Positions 36,301 through 46,199 of a stretch of DNA of 64,000 nucleotides are shown piece after piece; the first letter of the stretch is position 1; each line of letters starts with the position of its first letter. Source of the DNA: Zhengitettix transpicula (taxonomy: Eukaryota > Arthropoda > Insecta > Orthoptera > Tetrigidae). The notes beneath the pieces are model-generated. The model searched no databases and was not told the origin of the DNA. It saw only the letters and a list, made by a program, of their open reading frames with translations. A program made the translations under genes and the position numbers. The stretch covers positions 30,786,629-30,850,628 of the forward strand of contig CM073592.1 in NCBI GenBank assembly GCA_037074705.1, written 5' to 3'.

Positions 36301-39300
36301 ATTAATTATGATTATACTGTTTCTCAGGGAGTTCATTTATTAAATGATTCTCAATTCATAAACTGTCAATTTTTTGACAAAAAACAATATTTTTGCAATT
36401 ATCATGTTTGCTGTCATTCTACCAGACGATGGCGATGATGATAGTCAGGGAAATGTGTTCTGACAAAAATTTGATCTGAGAATTATTTAAAATTTTTTAT
36501 AGTAATACAGAATTATATCTTTAATAAGAATGCATATCTGAGCTGCAATCGCTTGCTAAACAACAAAACTCTGTTATTGCTATTTATGGGAAATATCATA
36601 ATTGAAATTTATGAACTTAAACTTTATTGAAATTCTTACTCATTTGTGTCTTTAGCTGAAGTCTCTGTAAAGAAGTTTAAAGTTGCCTTCCTGCTTAGCT
36701 GAAAGGTTTCATATTAACAGTGTTTATTAAAGCAAAGTTTCATTTTATTTTATAGAAACACCTTTCATTTGGGACCTAACATTTGTGTCTTAGCTCACAA
36801 TTTTTTTATTTTGAAAATTTTCTCATTGAGCACACTTACTTATTCTTTCTTTAACCTCTCAAAAGTTATCGTGTATTTGTTTATAAAGTATTTTTTCATT
36901 TTTATTATCTATTGCAAAACCAAACATGTATTTTTTAAATTCAGATTTTTAACTAAAATGATTCATAACTTTTCATGGGATTTAATTACAGGATGTTGAT
37001 AAAATCATGGCTGAGGTCAACAGTAAGAAGTGAGAGGGACAACTGATTCCCCCGCAGTACACCCTCCTATTCAATATTTCACCGTGGTTTTATTGTGATG
37101 TAATAATTGTCTGGTGTATATCGCCGTGTTTGCAATTTTCAATACCCCAGAAAATGTCCCTAATTTGTTGCAACATGTAGTGCTACAGTGTAGACGTGCA
37201 CTATATTGGACATCAAGATGAGAGAACACTATTTATTTTCAAAAAAGAAAGCTTTGAACATTTATTTATAATTTTTAATAGAAGTTCTTGTATTTGGAAC
37301 TTCAATTCAGTGTTAAGCTAAATAAGCAAAATTATATCCACTTCAAAATTTTCCCATTCTGTTGATATAGAAATCATTGCTTGTACTGTAGTTTAATAAT
37401 TCATCAAACTGAGGGGTCATGTGTTAATTGTAGTTGTAGAGCTATAATAAACTTATATTTGTGTAATAATTAATGAAATTCTAATTTCTTCGACTTAATA
37501 GATTTGAGGGGTTTGAATTCTATGGTAACATGCCTCATTATTCAGTCAAAATTGTTTTCTTCTATTTTCTGAACAGTATGTTTATATCTCTTGTCTATAT
37601 TTGATTTACCTCTCAATGTGATATTTTGAATGTATTTAACAGCAAAGGTGAATGATTTTTTCGATGTAATGTCTGTCAAACATGTACATTTTAAACATTT
37701 CTTTCTTCCTATATAGTACAGTCATTCTGTAAATCAGTTTAGGAAAATATACAAAATTACTTGCCAAATTTTCTCTCACGAAAACTTATGTGGAAATATT
37801 TTTATTATTGTAACATTCATATAAAATTAGCGTGATGATACAGGTATCCATAAAATCTCCTGTTAGTTTAAAAGTAAGTTGCAGGTGTAGGAATAATTTC
37901 ATTAAGCACATTTATTTATACTAATGGATGATTATGTACTTGTAATTTTCAATTTTCTGTAATTTTAAATTATTATATGCTAAATTTTATAATTTTAAAT
38001 AAAAAATATATATTTTTTTCTGAAAAATGGGAATATATTAGCAAATTTTCTTACATTTTGATATCAGTAAATTTGAATGTTGTATAATGGATATATTGGA
38101 TGAATAAAATAATGTAAATGTTGTCAAAAATTTAAATGCCTGCTGTCAGATTAAAATTTATACCAACATTTCCCAATAACTTTGATGTAAACTTAATTTT
38201 TTGGTATATATCCATTATTGAAGAGAGAAAAAACATTTGAGACATTTTTAAAACATTTGGCATTTTGAAAGAGGTGTCAAAAGTGTAATAATAAGTTTAC
38301 ATAACTCTTGCATTGTTTTTGTTGCCAACATGTATTGTGTATGGAATAATACAAAGTAATATAAACCTACACCTGCTTCAAAATTTCTTTAACATGTACA
38401 AAAATTATCAAAATCTTTAACCTAATCAGTTTCATTCAGTAAATTGTATACATTTTTATTTTATTGTGGTCAAGTGTAAAGAACCCCTAAATAAAGAATC
38501 TTAAATAGATTATTAACTGTCACAGTTTCTACTGTTTCATTTAAGGTTTTCACTGGTGTAGTACAGTTTGTTTTTATGAGTTCGTTATTTAGGACAGTGT
38601 AGATTTTTTAAAAGTATTGCTTTAACTTTCCTGGTTACCTCCTAATACAACATTGACGCTATTCATTCTTTATTTATATTGGTCAGGAACTGGACACATT
38701 TTAAGTACTGTTTTAGTTGGTGGTCTGCAAACACAATTTGAATTTGATATTTTGGTTTAGTATGCATTAAATAATTGATACATCTGCAGGCTATTACTAT
38801 TGGAACAAACCATTCAATTTTATATTTTTCCACTTTGGAAAAACTCACATTTATAAATCTAACATTATTTTGTATAAAGTAATTTTGTTCATCTCTGAAT
38901 TAATATTTATAACAGTTTGAATCCTCAATATGTGCAGATTTTTAATTTACTACAAATTATTTTATGGTTAACAGTTGAATGATTGCTTCCAAGGAATTAT
39001 GAAGATGATTGGCATACTTTGTATTAGAATTTATGTTTATTGTAAGTACACATAAATAATTATTTGTCATTATCCTTAAAAAAGTTAAAACCAGAATTTT
39101 CAAACTTGACCTTGGATACATACAAAAATATGTTATAAAATGCAGTTGGATTACATTTATGTTTTGGGTTATCTCCCTACAGAGTATTTAAGGATTTATT
39201 GAAGTGCTTTGTAATTGCTTCTAGATGATAAACATTCCACTACAGAATTTAAAATGCTAAACTTTTCCATTTTTTGGTTAATTATCTGCACATATTACAC

Positions 39301-42300
39301 ATAGCAAACATTTTTATTGGCATGGTTCCAAGATGGAATAGACATATGTTAGATAAAAATCATTCCATTACATTAGTTGAATGAAAACCCAGATAAAATG
39401 CAATAGTAACATTTTCAAGAAATGTGATAATGTAAGCTGCCTGTATTAATGTTTTGAGATTGTACCACACTGGTAGAGGTTCACTTAGCTAAACAATTTT
39501 TGATATACAGGGATGTTTAAATTAATAATCTAATAATTAGTTATGTGCATATGTTTATTTACATTTTTTACCAATTCTCTTCTAGCCAATTAGCTTTTTT
39601 TTACTTTGGTCTAGAAACACAGTTTATTATCTGAGGACACATTGAACTTGATTATTTATTTGGTTTTTAAATGAGATTAAAATGGACACACTCCTTTTTA
39701 CTTAAAAATTCAAACTATTGCATATTTCTAAGTTACAATTTACTGAAAGTTTTAAGTCAAGTATTTTAATAGTAATCTAGTTTAAAGATTACTTTTTATT
39801 CAATTAAAATTTTTCTATACTCAGAAGTAATTTTCCTTTTTGAAAATGTACATTATATAATGTAACAGTTATTGCTGTTCAAAATTTAAATACTAGTGTT
39901 CAGTTAATAAGATCGAAATAATAATAAAACAAATTTTTTAACTAGTATAATTACTGTGGCACTTTGGAAATACTTTTATAAAATTATTTCAGTATAAATT
40001 TTTATTAAAGAATATGTGAAAAGTAAAGTTGATTCAGTTTTATTAAGTTGTTAATGAGTAAAATTAATCATTATTACTTCAGTTGTCTTACGATTTCAGT
40101 AATTGTGTAAATCTAGTTAAGAGTTGTTGGGAATTATTGAACCATGCTAAATAGTTGGTTTCGTTTCTTTAACATGTTTGTTTCACCAGGATGGCAGTTA
40201 CTTCTGTGAAACCTGTGATAGAGCGTTTATGTCATCTGGTGAACTTGAGGAACATTTATCTGAGCATGAAACATGCGGACTTGATGGCTGCCAGTTTACT
40301 GCCCACCCAAAAGTGGTGACTCGTCATGTTCAAATGCAACATGCTACTGGCCTTTTCCACAAGATCAATACCAAAAACACACCTGAAGATATATCAAAAT
40401 GGATTTCTGAAAGAAAGAGGTTTGAATTTAACATTATAAATACCCATGGTTTTAATAAATTTAGTATCATATACAGTAATTAGGAGAATTAGAAGAAACA
40501 TTATATTGTATTTTAACTTTTAATCTTTCCAAATATTATGACTGTTGACCATTGTCTATTAATTATAAATAGAATCACATATACTTTTGTGTTTCAGAAA
40601 CTATCCAAGCAAAGAAAATATAGAAAAGCGAGCTCGTGAACAAACAGAAAAATTAAAAAGAGGAGAAAAACTGGGACCTGATAAGAGTAGATTTAATAGA
40701 GACCTTCAGTTTCAGAACAAAAGAAACGACAACTTTGAATGTTTCAGTGAGTTAATTTAATACTAAAAGGATGTTTTTATGATACCAATTTGTACCTCCA
40801 GCTATAATTTTGGATAAGTTATGAATTAAAGCCCTCATTTAAAGTGTAAATATTCTTATGATTAAATTCTTTTTTTGAATGTATATTTCTCTTTAATTTC
40901 ATTTTTCTAACAATATGAAGAAAGTTGAAAGTTTGTTCCCAAGAGTTCTGACAGTTGTAAGCTTCTAAATAATAAATCATTAACCTACCATAATAAAAAC
41001 AATTATATTGCACTGTTATTTTACTTCTTGTAGCTCTCAAACTTATATTTCAGAATAAATGAATCCCTACTTTTCACCATTTAGTTGGAGATCACTTTAA
41101 ATAAATAAATAATTAATTTTGTTAATATTCTTGAAAGCATCTGTTTAATTCTTAATTGACAAATGATACTTAGTTAAATTGCACAAAACTTTAATAACAG
41201 CTTTTAAATATGTAATTGTAATTTATGCACAACATATAAAAATACTTAAATTGATGTCACAATCTTGAAAAATTTAATCAATCTAGTTTTCTGATTTATT
41301 TCAACTAGGGCAACAATATTGTAATTTCCAAACATTATGACTTCAAATATTGCAGTACTCGTTATCATGTTAGTGAATGTCATCATTGATTTGAATCATA
41401 GTGTCTATTCTTCATTAGAATCTGTGTGCTTTGCATTTTGGATGTATTGCAGGCAATCTCTTATTCTCTTTAGTTCAGTTTGTTTATTTTATCTTCAGTT
41501 AATTTTTATGTATTTTTGTTTTTCTTTCAGAAAATGTAAGAGGGCGAGGAAGGGCTAGAGGCCAGAAAATTAGAGGAGGCCGTATGGTAAAAGAATGGGA
41601 GCCAAGGGAAACGTATCGTAAAAAGCTGAACCAACACAAAACTTTTACTGCTCCATGTACAAATAATGAAAATGAAAACTGGCGTGACAAACTGCCGATG
41701 TTTCCAGGAACAGGTTAATATCTTACCTAATGTTTTCTTTTTTTTTTTAAAAAAACTCATCCTATATAAAAGCACTTTAAAATACAATTTTAGCAAATGT
41801 AATATATTAGCTATAATATCAAAATTAGTATATTTACTTAGTATGTATTTATGAAGATATTTCAAAATTTATTTTCAACATACTGTTGTTACTAGAATCA
41901 AATAGTTTTAGAACAAAATATTCATGTTTTAAGACATTGTAAAAGTCTTTCTTAACAGTAAAAATAAATATAATGTAAAATAAACGTAGGAAAACCTACG
42001 TTTGACTATAAATATAACATATATAACAATAATATGTTCACAATTCTTAATTACATCATTTTGGACAGAAAAACTTTTCTTCTTGACCCAACATTTTGGT
42101 TTATAATGTTTTATTTACCGTGATAAAAAAGTTGGGTGTGAAATCCAAGAGAATTCACTTGAATGAAGTAACTATTAAAATATGTGCATTCTTCTTTACT
42201 GAAATTTTCTTCTACAATTTTGGTTGATCTATCTTTATACTTGTAAAATATTTATGTAGAATGCAGATTTCAATTTTATTAATTCTATATAATTTTTTGT

Positions 42301-45161
42301 TTAGCTTCATTTAGATCGGATCCAGAACCGGAGGTTATTAAGGATGAGGCAGAAATATTTAGTGACACTGAATGGGAGCCTTCTACTGAATCTCAACTTG
42401 CTGAGAAGCAACCAAAACCATTAACTTGTGTTAGCAGTGTTCTCAGATCATTAATGGACACTTATGCTTCAGAATCTGAAGGTAGTAATCCAAACATATA
42501 TTATTTGAGTTTTTTAACCTTTTGTTGGCACTATTTTCTAGGTACAACATTTTTATATTATATCTTTTTAATTAAGCTACCTATGTTCCAAAAAGACAAT
42601 TATAAATCAGTATTTATCTTTAATATTTTTTTAAAATTTGTGAAAATTGCAACCACAAACTGCTGTGGATCACTAAAAATGATTATGCAAATATTTCAAT
42701 ACTTTAAAAATTAGTCTTAATGACAAAGTCTTCCCAATTATTAAAAGTAAATCTTGTGAAAATATAAAACTTAAATTGCCATTATGAATAATTGTGTGTG
42801 CAACACACTTTTATTTACTTCATTAGGTTTTGGAAAAATTGACAGTCTCGAAAATTAATATCAGTTTATTTGTGAGCTTTCATATTATTGGTGATTTATA
42901 CCAGTGAATAAAATCTAACAGTACTTATTCATTTGTGGTAATGACTGTAACATTCTTTTGTTAACAAGATTTAAATATTTTTCCATCCTATGCTCACCTT
43001 TTCTTAAAATGTTTTTTATTGTATTTTTATTCCTTTCAGGTGAAATATCTGACGTGAAATTAGATTATATATCTGTAAAAGAAAAGCCTGTTTCCACTAG
43101 TAGAGACAAGTCTCCAATACAGAGAGACTTAGAAAATAAAGAAAAGGTTTATACTGATGCAGACAGTGGACCAGAGGAAGTTCCTATTATAAAAGGTGTT
43201 GAATCTGAATTTATGGCTAATGTCCAGGAATTAAATCAAGAACCTCTGAGCAAACCTGCAGAAAGAGAACCTGAAGTTAATTCAACAAATGAGACTACCC
43301 GTAGAACTAGAAAGAGGCACCGTACCCATAAAAATCGATCAATGGAGCAAGTTAATGACACAAAGGATATTAAAACTTCTGGCAGGGTAGAGAATGGTTT
43401 AAGAAATTTTACTCCTAAAAGACGAAGATTAACGCTGCTAGAAAAGGTAAATATTATTCATTAGGTAAAATTGGAGCCTAGCACAAAACAAATTGTAAAT
43501 AAACAATAGGCATTTGATGTTAGAAAAATATATTTATTGAAAATTACACTATGTTTCGTCACTATTTTGTGTCTCTCAGGTATGACTTTTACCAAATTTT
43601 GCTAGTCGGGGTGGTACTCCACTGACTGCTGTGGCTGAAATACACCCGTTTTGTGTCAGTTTTTCGGTCACAGGAGTCTGAAGAGTACGGCCCTATCAAA
43701 ACATTTTGTAAAACGTCATACCTAAAGAGGTTGCAAATTAGTGACAAAATGTAAATGTAGTGTAATTTTCAAATGGTACATACATACATACACACAGATA
43801 TATTTTTCTCTAGCATAAATCAATCAAGATAGTGTATAAGATCAAGAAATAAATACTTCCTGTAAAGTTCTGAAGTTACCTACCAATACTTTGTCAGGCA
43901 GTAAAAGTTTTCTGCTGTTAGTATTGAACAATTGGCAAGCTGCAAGAGATATAGAAAACTAAACAATTTTTCCTATACGTCATGCCAAGTGGGTCCTTTT
44001 GGTTTTTTAGTAAGACAACTGTAGCAAACATTATGTAGTTTAATGAAATATAATAATAAGGGAAAATAAAATAATGTAGTTTACTAAATCTCTTGCTCTG
44101 ATTGTAATTCCTGCTACACAGGGAAAGCAAAATGTCCACTATGAAGGTATGACGTTTTACAAAATGCTTTGATAGGGTCGTTCTCTGCAACTCCCGTGGG
44201 CGAAATACCTAAACATGGTGTATTTCAGCCACAGCAGTCAGCTGAGAATGACCTTGACTATCAAAATTTAGTAAAACTCCTTACCCGAAGCAAAATAGTG
44301 ATGAAACGTAGTGTAAATTTCAATAAATATCTTTTTCTGACTTCAAATGGCTGTTGTCATCAAGGGACATATGTCCAATATCAAACTTCCCATTGATAAA
44401 CAATCTGTAGTCTCCAAACATAAATTTGAAACATTCATTTGATTGGAGAAATGCTAAGATTTTAGTTATTATGGTCATATGCTTCATATTAAAACCAACA
44501 TCACTGCAATTAACGTCCAAACTGATACTTTGAAACTCAACACTAGGTATGATCCCTTATAGTTATTATTACTCGTTTTTGCTTTTCCATTGACGGTGTG
44601 TTCAACTACGTTTTAGCTTTGCTTTTGAGTTTGTCACCTGACTTGTGTGGTTGTGTTGTTCTCACCCTTGTGCCTTTAATCACTTGCAAGAAGGATTGCA
44701 GAAATATTGTGTGGTATTTATGCTATCACTTTATTTTGCCTGTTTGTTTTTCTAATTGGTATACTTTTAACACAGACATTATATTTCAATTTTTGAATAT
44801 TTTAAACGTTATAAATTATACATTTTTGTCTGTAGTCTACATTAATAATGCACAATTTATACAGAAAAGTATTTGGTAAACTTTCCTTTTTTTGTTCCAG
44901 CTGCTCAATCAAGAAATTCGACATGAACGGAACATTGTCTTGCAATGCATTAGACACATTGTTAAAAATAATTTTCTCAGTACTCCTCTACAGAAAAACA
45001 CTATTGAAGTAGACACAATATGTGAAACAGAATTAGAAGAAACTGTTAATTTTAGTAAAAGAGAAAAGCAAGTTCTTCAATGTATTCATTTTATTGTACA
45101 AAAAAATTTTTTTAAAGACACTAAGGAAAAATGTGGATTAATACTACCATCCATAATCTGA
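27855..45161 (+). CDS. NUFIP1: NUFIP1 homologue (box C/D snoRNP assembly factor), 650 aa
   Basis: Coding exons: 27855-28400, 40190-40419, 40598-40746, 41531-41713, 42305-42481, 43040-43446 and 44901-45161. All have GT-AG borders and matching phases and sum to 1953 nt. Exon 1 gives an RG-rich start (MGLARGRGRGRG) and a long proline-rich N-terminus, as in vertebrate NUFIP1. The next exon holds a C2H2 zinc finger (YFCETCDRAFMSSGELEEH) and a second Cys/His cluster (CGLDGCQFTAH...H). RKRNYPSKENIEKR follows and matches the RRKNYPT.ANIERK NUFIP core. Later exons are acidic and basic low-complexity, with VLRSLMDTYASESE corresponding to the conserved serine motif. The C-terminus carries the hallmark EIRHERNIVLQCIRHIVK. 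NUFIP1 bridges SNU13 and the R2TP chaperone during snoRNP biogenesis and binds ZNHIT3. Human NUFIP1 is about 495 aa, so this one is longer. A symmetrical extra exon (34767-34958) could be included, giving 714 aa. Confidence 0.93.
29820..29970. mobile_element. Fold-back (MITE-like) element
   Basis: TGGATAAAGTTTTCTCGGGA at the left is inverted at the right (TCCCGAGAAAACTTTATCCA), with further pairing inward through TTTCCACAA. No coding capacity. Confidence 0.7.
30141..30252. mobile_element. Fold-back element
   Basis: TGATAATATAAATACCACAC at the left matches GTGCGGTATTTATATTATCA at the right in inverted form, continuing through AATGTTTCTGGG/CCCAGAAACATT. About 110 bp in total. Confidence 0.7.
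30809..31018. repeat. Fold-back repeat with a CAGGTAAG end
   Basis: The left end (GAGGGTACCTGACTTATC) and right end (TTTTCAGGTAAGCTGACTAC) are imperfect inverted copies. It runs directly into the (TC)n tract at 31016-31068. It is related to the elements at 1500-2240 and 31697-31951. Confidence 0.55.
31016..31068. repeat. (TC)n microsatellite
   Basis: About 50 bp of uninterrupted CT repeats, followed by TGTCTTTCTC. Confidence 0.95.
31097..31639 (+). mobile_element. LTR-like element D (solo-LTR candidate)
   Basis: A 543-bp insertion with TGTAAAA at the start and ACTACA at the end, flanked by ATAT on both sides in TA repeats. Same termini and target duplication as elements A and B, but the body is different. 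No coding frame. Confidence 0.5.
31697..31951. mobile_element. Fold-back element with inverted ends GAGACAGTGCT
   Basis: AAAGAGAGACAGTGCTGCTG at the left pairs with GGTAGCACTGTCTCTTTT at the right. The inner part also pairs (GGAAGATCTGAACTG with CAGTTCAGATCTTCC). The right end contains TTTCAGGTAAG. Confidence 0.65.
31972..32017. repeat. (TA)n microsatellite
   Basis: TA tract between the fold-back element and LTR-like element B. Confidence 0.95.
32018..33273 (-). mobile_element. LTR-like element B (solo-LTR candidate) with a 93-bp tandem repeat
   Basis: A 1256-bp insertion with TGTAAT...ATTACA ends and ATAT on both sides. Reading from the right end, TTGTAATACTAATTAAGAAG aligns with the start of element A, so it is the same family in opposite orientation. 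The shared core ATCTCAGGGTC..TACTGGG is at 32188-32207. Near the right end a 93-bp unit repeats (33043, 33136, 33229, plus a partial earlier copy), as often seen in U3 enhancers. The open frames at 32499-32995 look incidental. Confidence 0.6.
33274..33326. repeat. (TA)n microsatellite
   Basis: TA tract between LTR-like element B and the second tRNA-like element. Confidence 0.95.
33329..33900 (-). repeat. Second locus of the tRNA-like repeat, with inverted end
   Basis: Diverged copy of the 386-bp unit: the same CATTTGAACTTGGATAGTGAGG end and internal tRNA-like segment. A partial duplication of GGAGAATCCATTAAGG follows, and then a short inverted end section (TCCTCACTATCCAAGTTC). TA and CA/GT microsatellites lie on both sides. 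Confidence 0.8.
33480..33551 (-). pseudogene. Degenerate tRNA-like copy, anticodon ACT kept
   Basis: 72 nt long and colinear with the six copies at 5258-7245. The anticodon loop GTACTGA still reads ACT, and the T stem has a mismatch (ATAGG against CCTGC). Confidence 0.65.
33910..34052. mobile_element. Fold-back element
   Basis: AACTGTGATTACAAAACTTT and AGTTTTGTAATCACAGTTTT form the inverted ends. Inner parts also pair (ATTCAATTTCCT/AGGAAATTGAAT). Confidence 0.7.
34767..34958 (+). CDS. NUFIP1-locus cassette exon (64 codons, phase 0-0)
   Basis: Opens after a TTCTAG acceptor and closes at GAAGAG|GTAAGG. It is in frame with exon 1 and with both downstream acceptors (36992 and 40190). It encodes a charged segment, DSEINKPWVTEAMKNEIQ ... 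DWDEFKEQRNRVAVMIKEAK ... HPEE. I do not know this segment from NUFIP1. By eye the pattern PW.T..I....LY.K.K....DW..FK..RN.V...I..AK..Y resembles the basic linker before the reverse transcriptase in LINE proteins. That suggests exonisation, but the resemblance is weak and could be chance. Confidence 0.7.
36992..37033 (+). CDS. Alternative terminal exon of the NUFIP1 locus (short isoform)
   Basis: Preceded by a good acceptor (TTTAATTACAG). It encodes DVDKIMAEVNSKK and then a stop. Joined to 27855-28400 and 34767-34958 it gives a 259-aa protein: the proline-rich NUFIP1 N-terminus, the cassette segment and this tail, without the zinc finger or snoRNP region. An AATAAA at 37446-37451 could end the transcript. 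Another reading is that the short protein is a separate gene whose first exon I have wrongly shared with NUFIP1. Confidence 0.6.
   Translation, partial: DVDKIMAEVNSKK
37034..40189 (+). other. NUFIP1 intronic/alternative 3' UTR stretch
   Basis: Strongly AT-rich and repeat-poor. The first ~430 nt may be the 3' UTR of the short isoform. I see no exon, mobile element or RNA gene in the rest. Confidence 0.6.
37446..37451 (+). terminator. Poly(A) signal for the short isoform
   Basis: AATAAA about 410 nt after the stop of the alternative terminal exon. Confidence 0.4.
40190..40419 (+). CDS. NUFIP1: NUFIP1 zinc-finger exon
   Basis: Acceptor TTTCACCAG at 40189 and donor GT at 40420. It contains the C2H2 finger (YFCETCDRAF...H...H) and the C..C-type second cluster, followed by DISKWISERKR. 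This is the most diagnostic NUFIP1 exon. Confidence 0.93.
43512..44350. mobile_element. Pair of inverted copies of a palindromic element in NUFIP1 intron 7
   Basis: 43536-43775 is itself a fold-back: TTGAAAATTACACTATGTTT at the left and TAGTGTAATTTTCAA at the right, with GGTATGAC/GTCATACC further in. A second copy at 44140-44330 is inverted relative to the first (ends in GTAGTGTAAATTTCAA, contains TATTTCAGCCACAGCAGTCA). The sequence between them (43780-44125) is unrelated. Confidence 0.65.
44499..44735 (+). repeat. Interspersed repeat, partner of 17180-17345
   Basis: Same order of blocks as the copy at 17.2 kb, ending GATTGCAGAAATATTGTGTGG. It directly follows the palindromic pair in the same intron. 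Confidence 0.55.
44901..45161 (+). CDS. NUFIP1: NUFIP1 last coding exon with a repeated helix motif
   Basis: Begins LLNQEIRHERNIVLQCIRHI, matching the end of human NUFIP1 (IRHERNVILQCVRYIIKK). About 46 codons later a second related segment, KREKQVLQCIHFIVQKNFF, appears before the stop at 45161. As I recall, the vertebrate protein has the motif once. Confidence 0.9.
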   Translation: MLNQEIRHERNIVLQCIRHIVKNNFLSTPLQKNTIEVDTICETELEETVNFSKREKQVLQCIHFIVQKNFFKDTKEKCGLILPSII

Positions 45162-45438
45162 TTTATGTGATCTTCATAATCAATATTTCATATATATCAA
45201 TAGTTCACATGAGTTCATATTATTTGTAGTCTACATTCTTGAAGATTTGAGCTTCTGAAAACTTTCTAGTGATATAAGAATTGCACTATCTATCAAATGA
45301 GGAACATCAAAAGTTTTTATAATCTTTAAAAGTACAAGGCTCGTGAATGACTAGAATGTTAATTATGTATCTAGCATTGTTGTGTTTATGGAAATATAAT
45401 TGAGTATAATAATTTTGTACAGTTTTCATATATTTGCA

Positions 45439-45444
45439 AATAAA
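45439..45444 (+). terminator. Poly(A) signal of full-length NUFIP1
   Basis: AATAAA about 280 nt after the stop codon, giving a 3' UTR of about 300 nt. Confidence 0.6.
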
Positions 45445-45839
45445 GTACCTGTTAAATTGATATTTAAAAATTAATTTATTCAAGTTTTTGAATATTACTA
45501 AAAATTATTCCTCAGTATTCAGCACAAACTATACTGGAGAAATATTCACTCTATTCTTTTTGCATTGTTAGACATATATACACACTAAGTGGTATCCTTA
45601 ATCAAATCTGGAAAAATCCTTTTGTATATGTGAAAACTGTCTACATGGAAACCTTGTGTATGACATTAAATGAACATGAAAGTGACACACAATGGTCTAC
45701 ATCTAGAAAAAATACTAATAGCACTGAAGAAACTAATTACACAAAGAAATGGAGCATGGGAATTTTTATGGTTTACTTAATTCAACAATAATGTTGATCC
45801 TGTCAAAATAGGAACTAACTTGTGTAGCTACCAAGCATA

Positions 45840-46190
45840 AAGTATAGCAAGTTGTATCAAGTGTGCAGTAGAAGATGGAGGGGAACATTGTTGTCAGTTG
45901 GGAACATTCCCTTGTTGAAAAGATGGACAGTGCCATCCTATTCTTAAAAAACATTTATATTACAGCAGTAAGATCTTTAATCACACCCTGTACTTTCATC
46001 TCTCAACTTTCACAGATGAGATTGTTTGGAGTATCCTGAACTGAACACTATATTTCCATGCATCAGTATTTTTTATTTAGTTTTTTTACACTACCAAGTT
46101 GCTATGACAAAGGTTTACATTAAACTTTAAGCCTACAATTACAGAGAAGTTTGCTACCGCTCATCATATTTTGACTCGACTTCTATTTCC
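45840..46190 (+). repeat. Interspersed repeat, partner of 9250-9610
   Basis: Diverged copy containing GTGCAGTAGAAGATGG and TTTTTTACACTACCAAGTTG in the same order as the copy in AMBRA1 intron 2. Confidence 0.55.
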
Positions 46191-46199
46191 TGTGACATG

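Noticed and set aside
80..45161. AMBRA1 and NUFIP1 as an autophagy gene cluster
   Set aside because: Both have been linked to autophagy, but they are about 17 kb apart with two cuticle genes between them and on opposite strands; nothing in the sequence shows a functional link.
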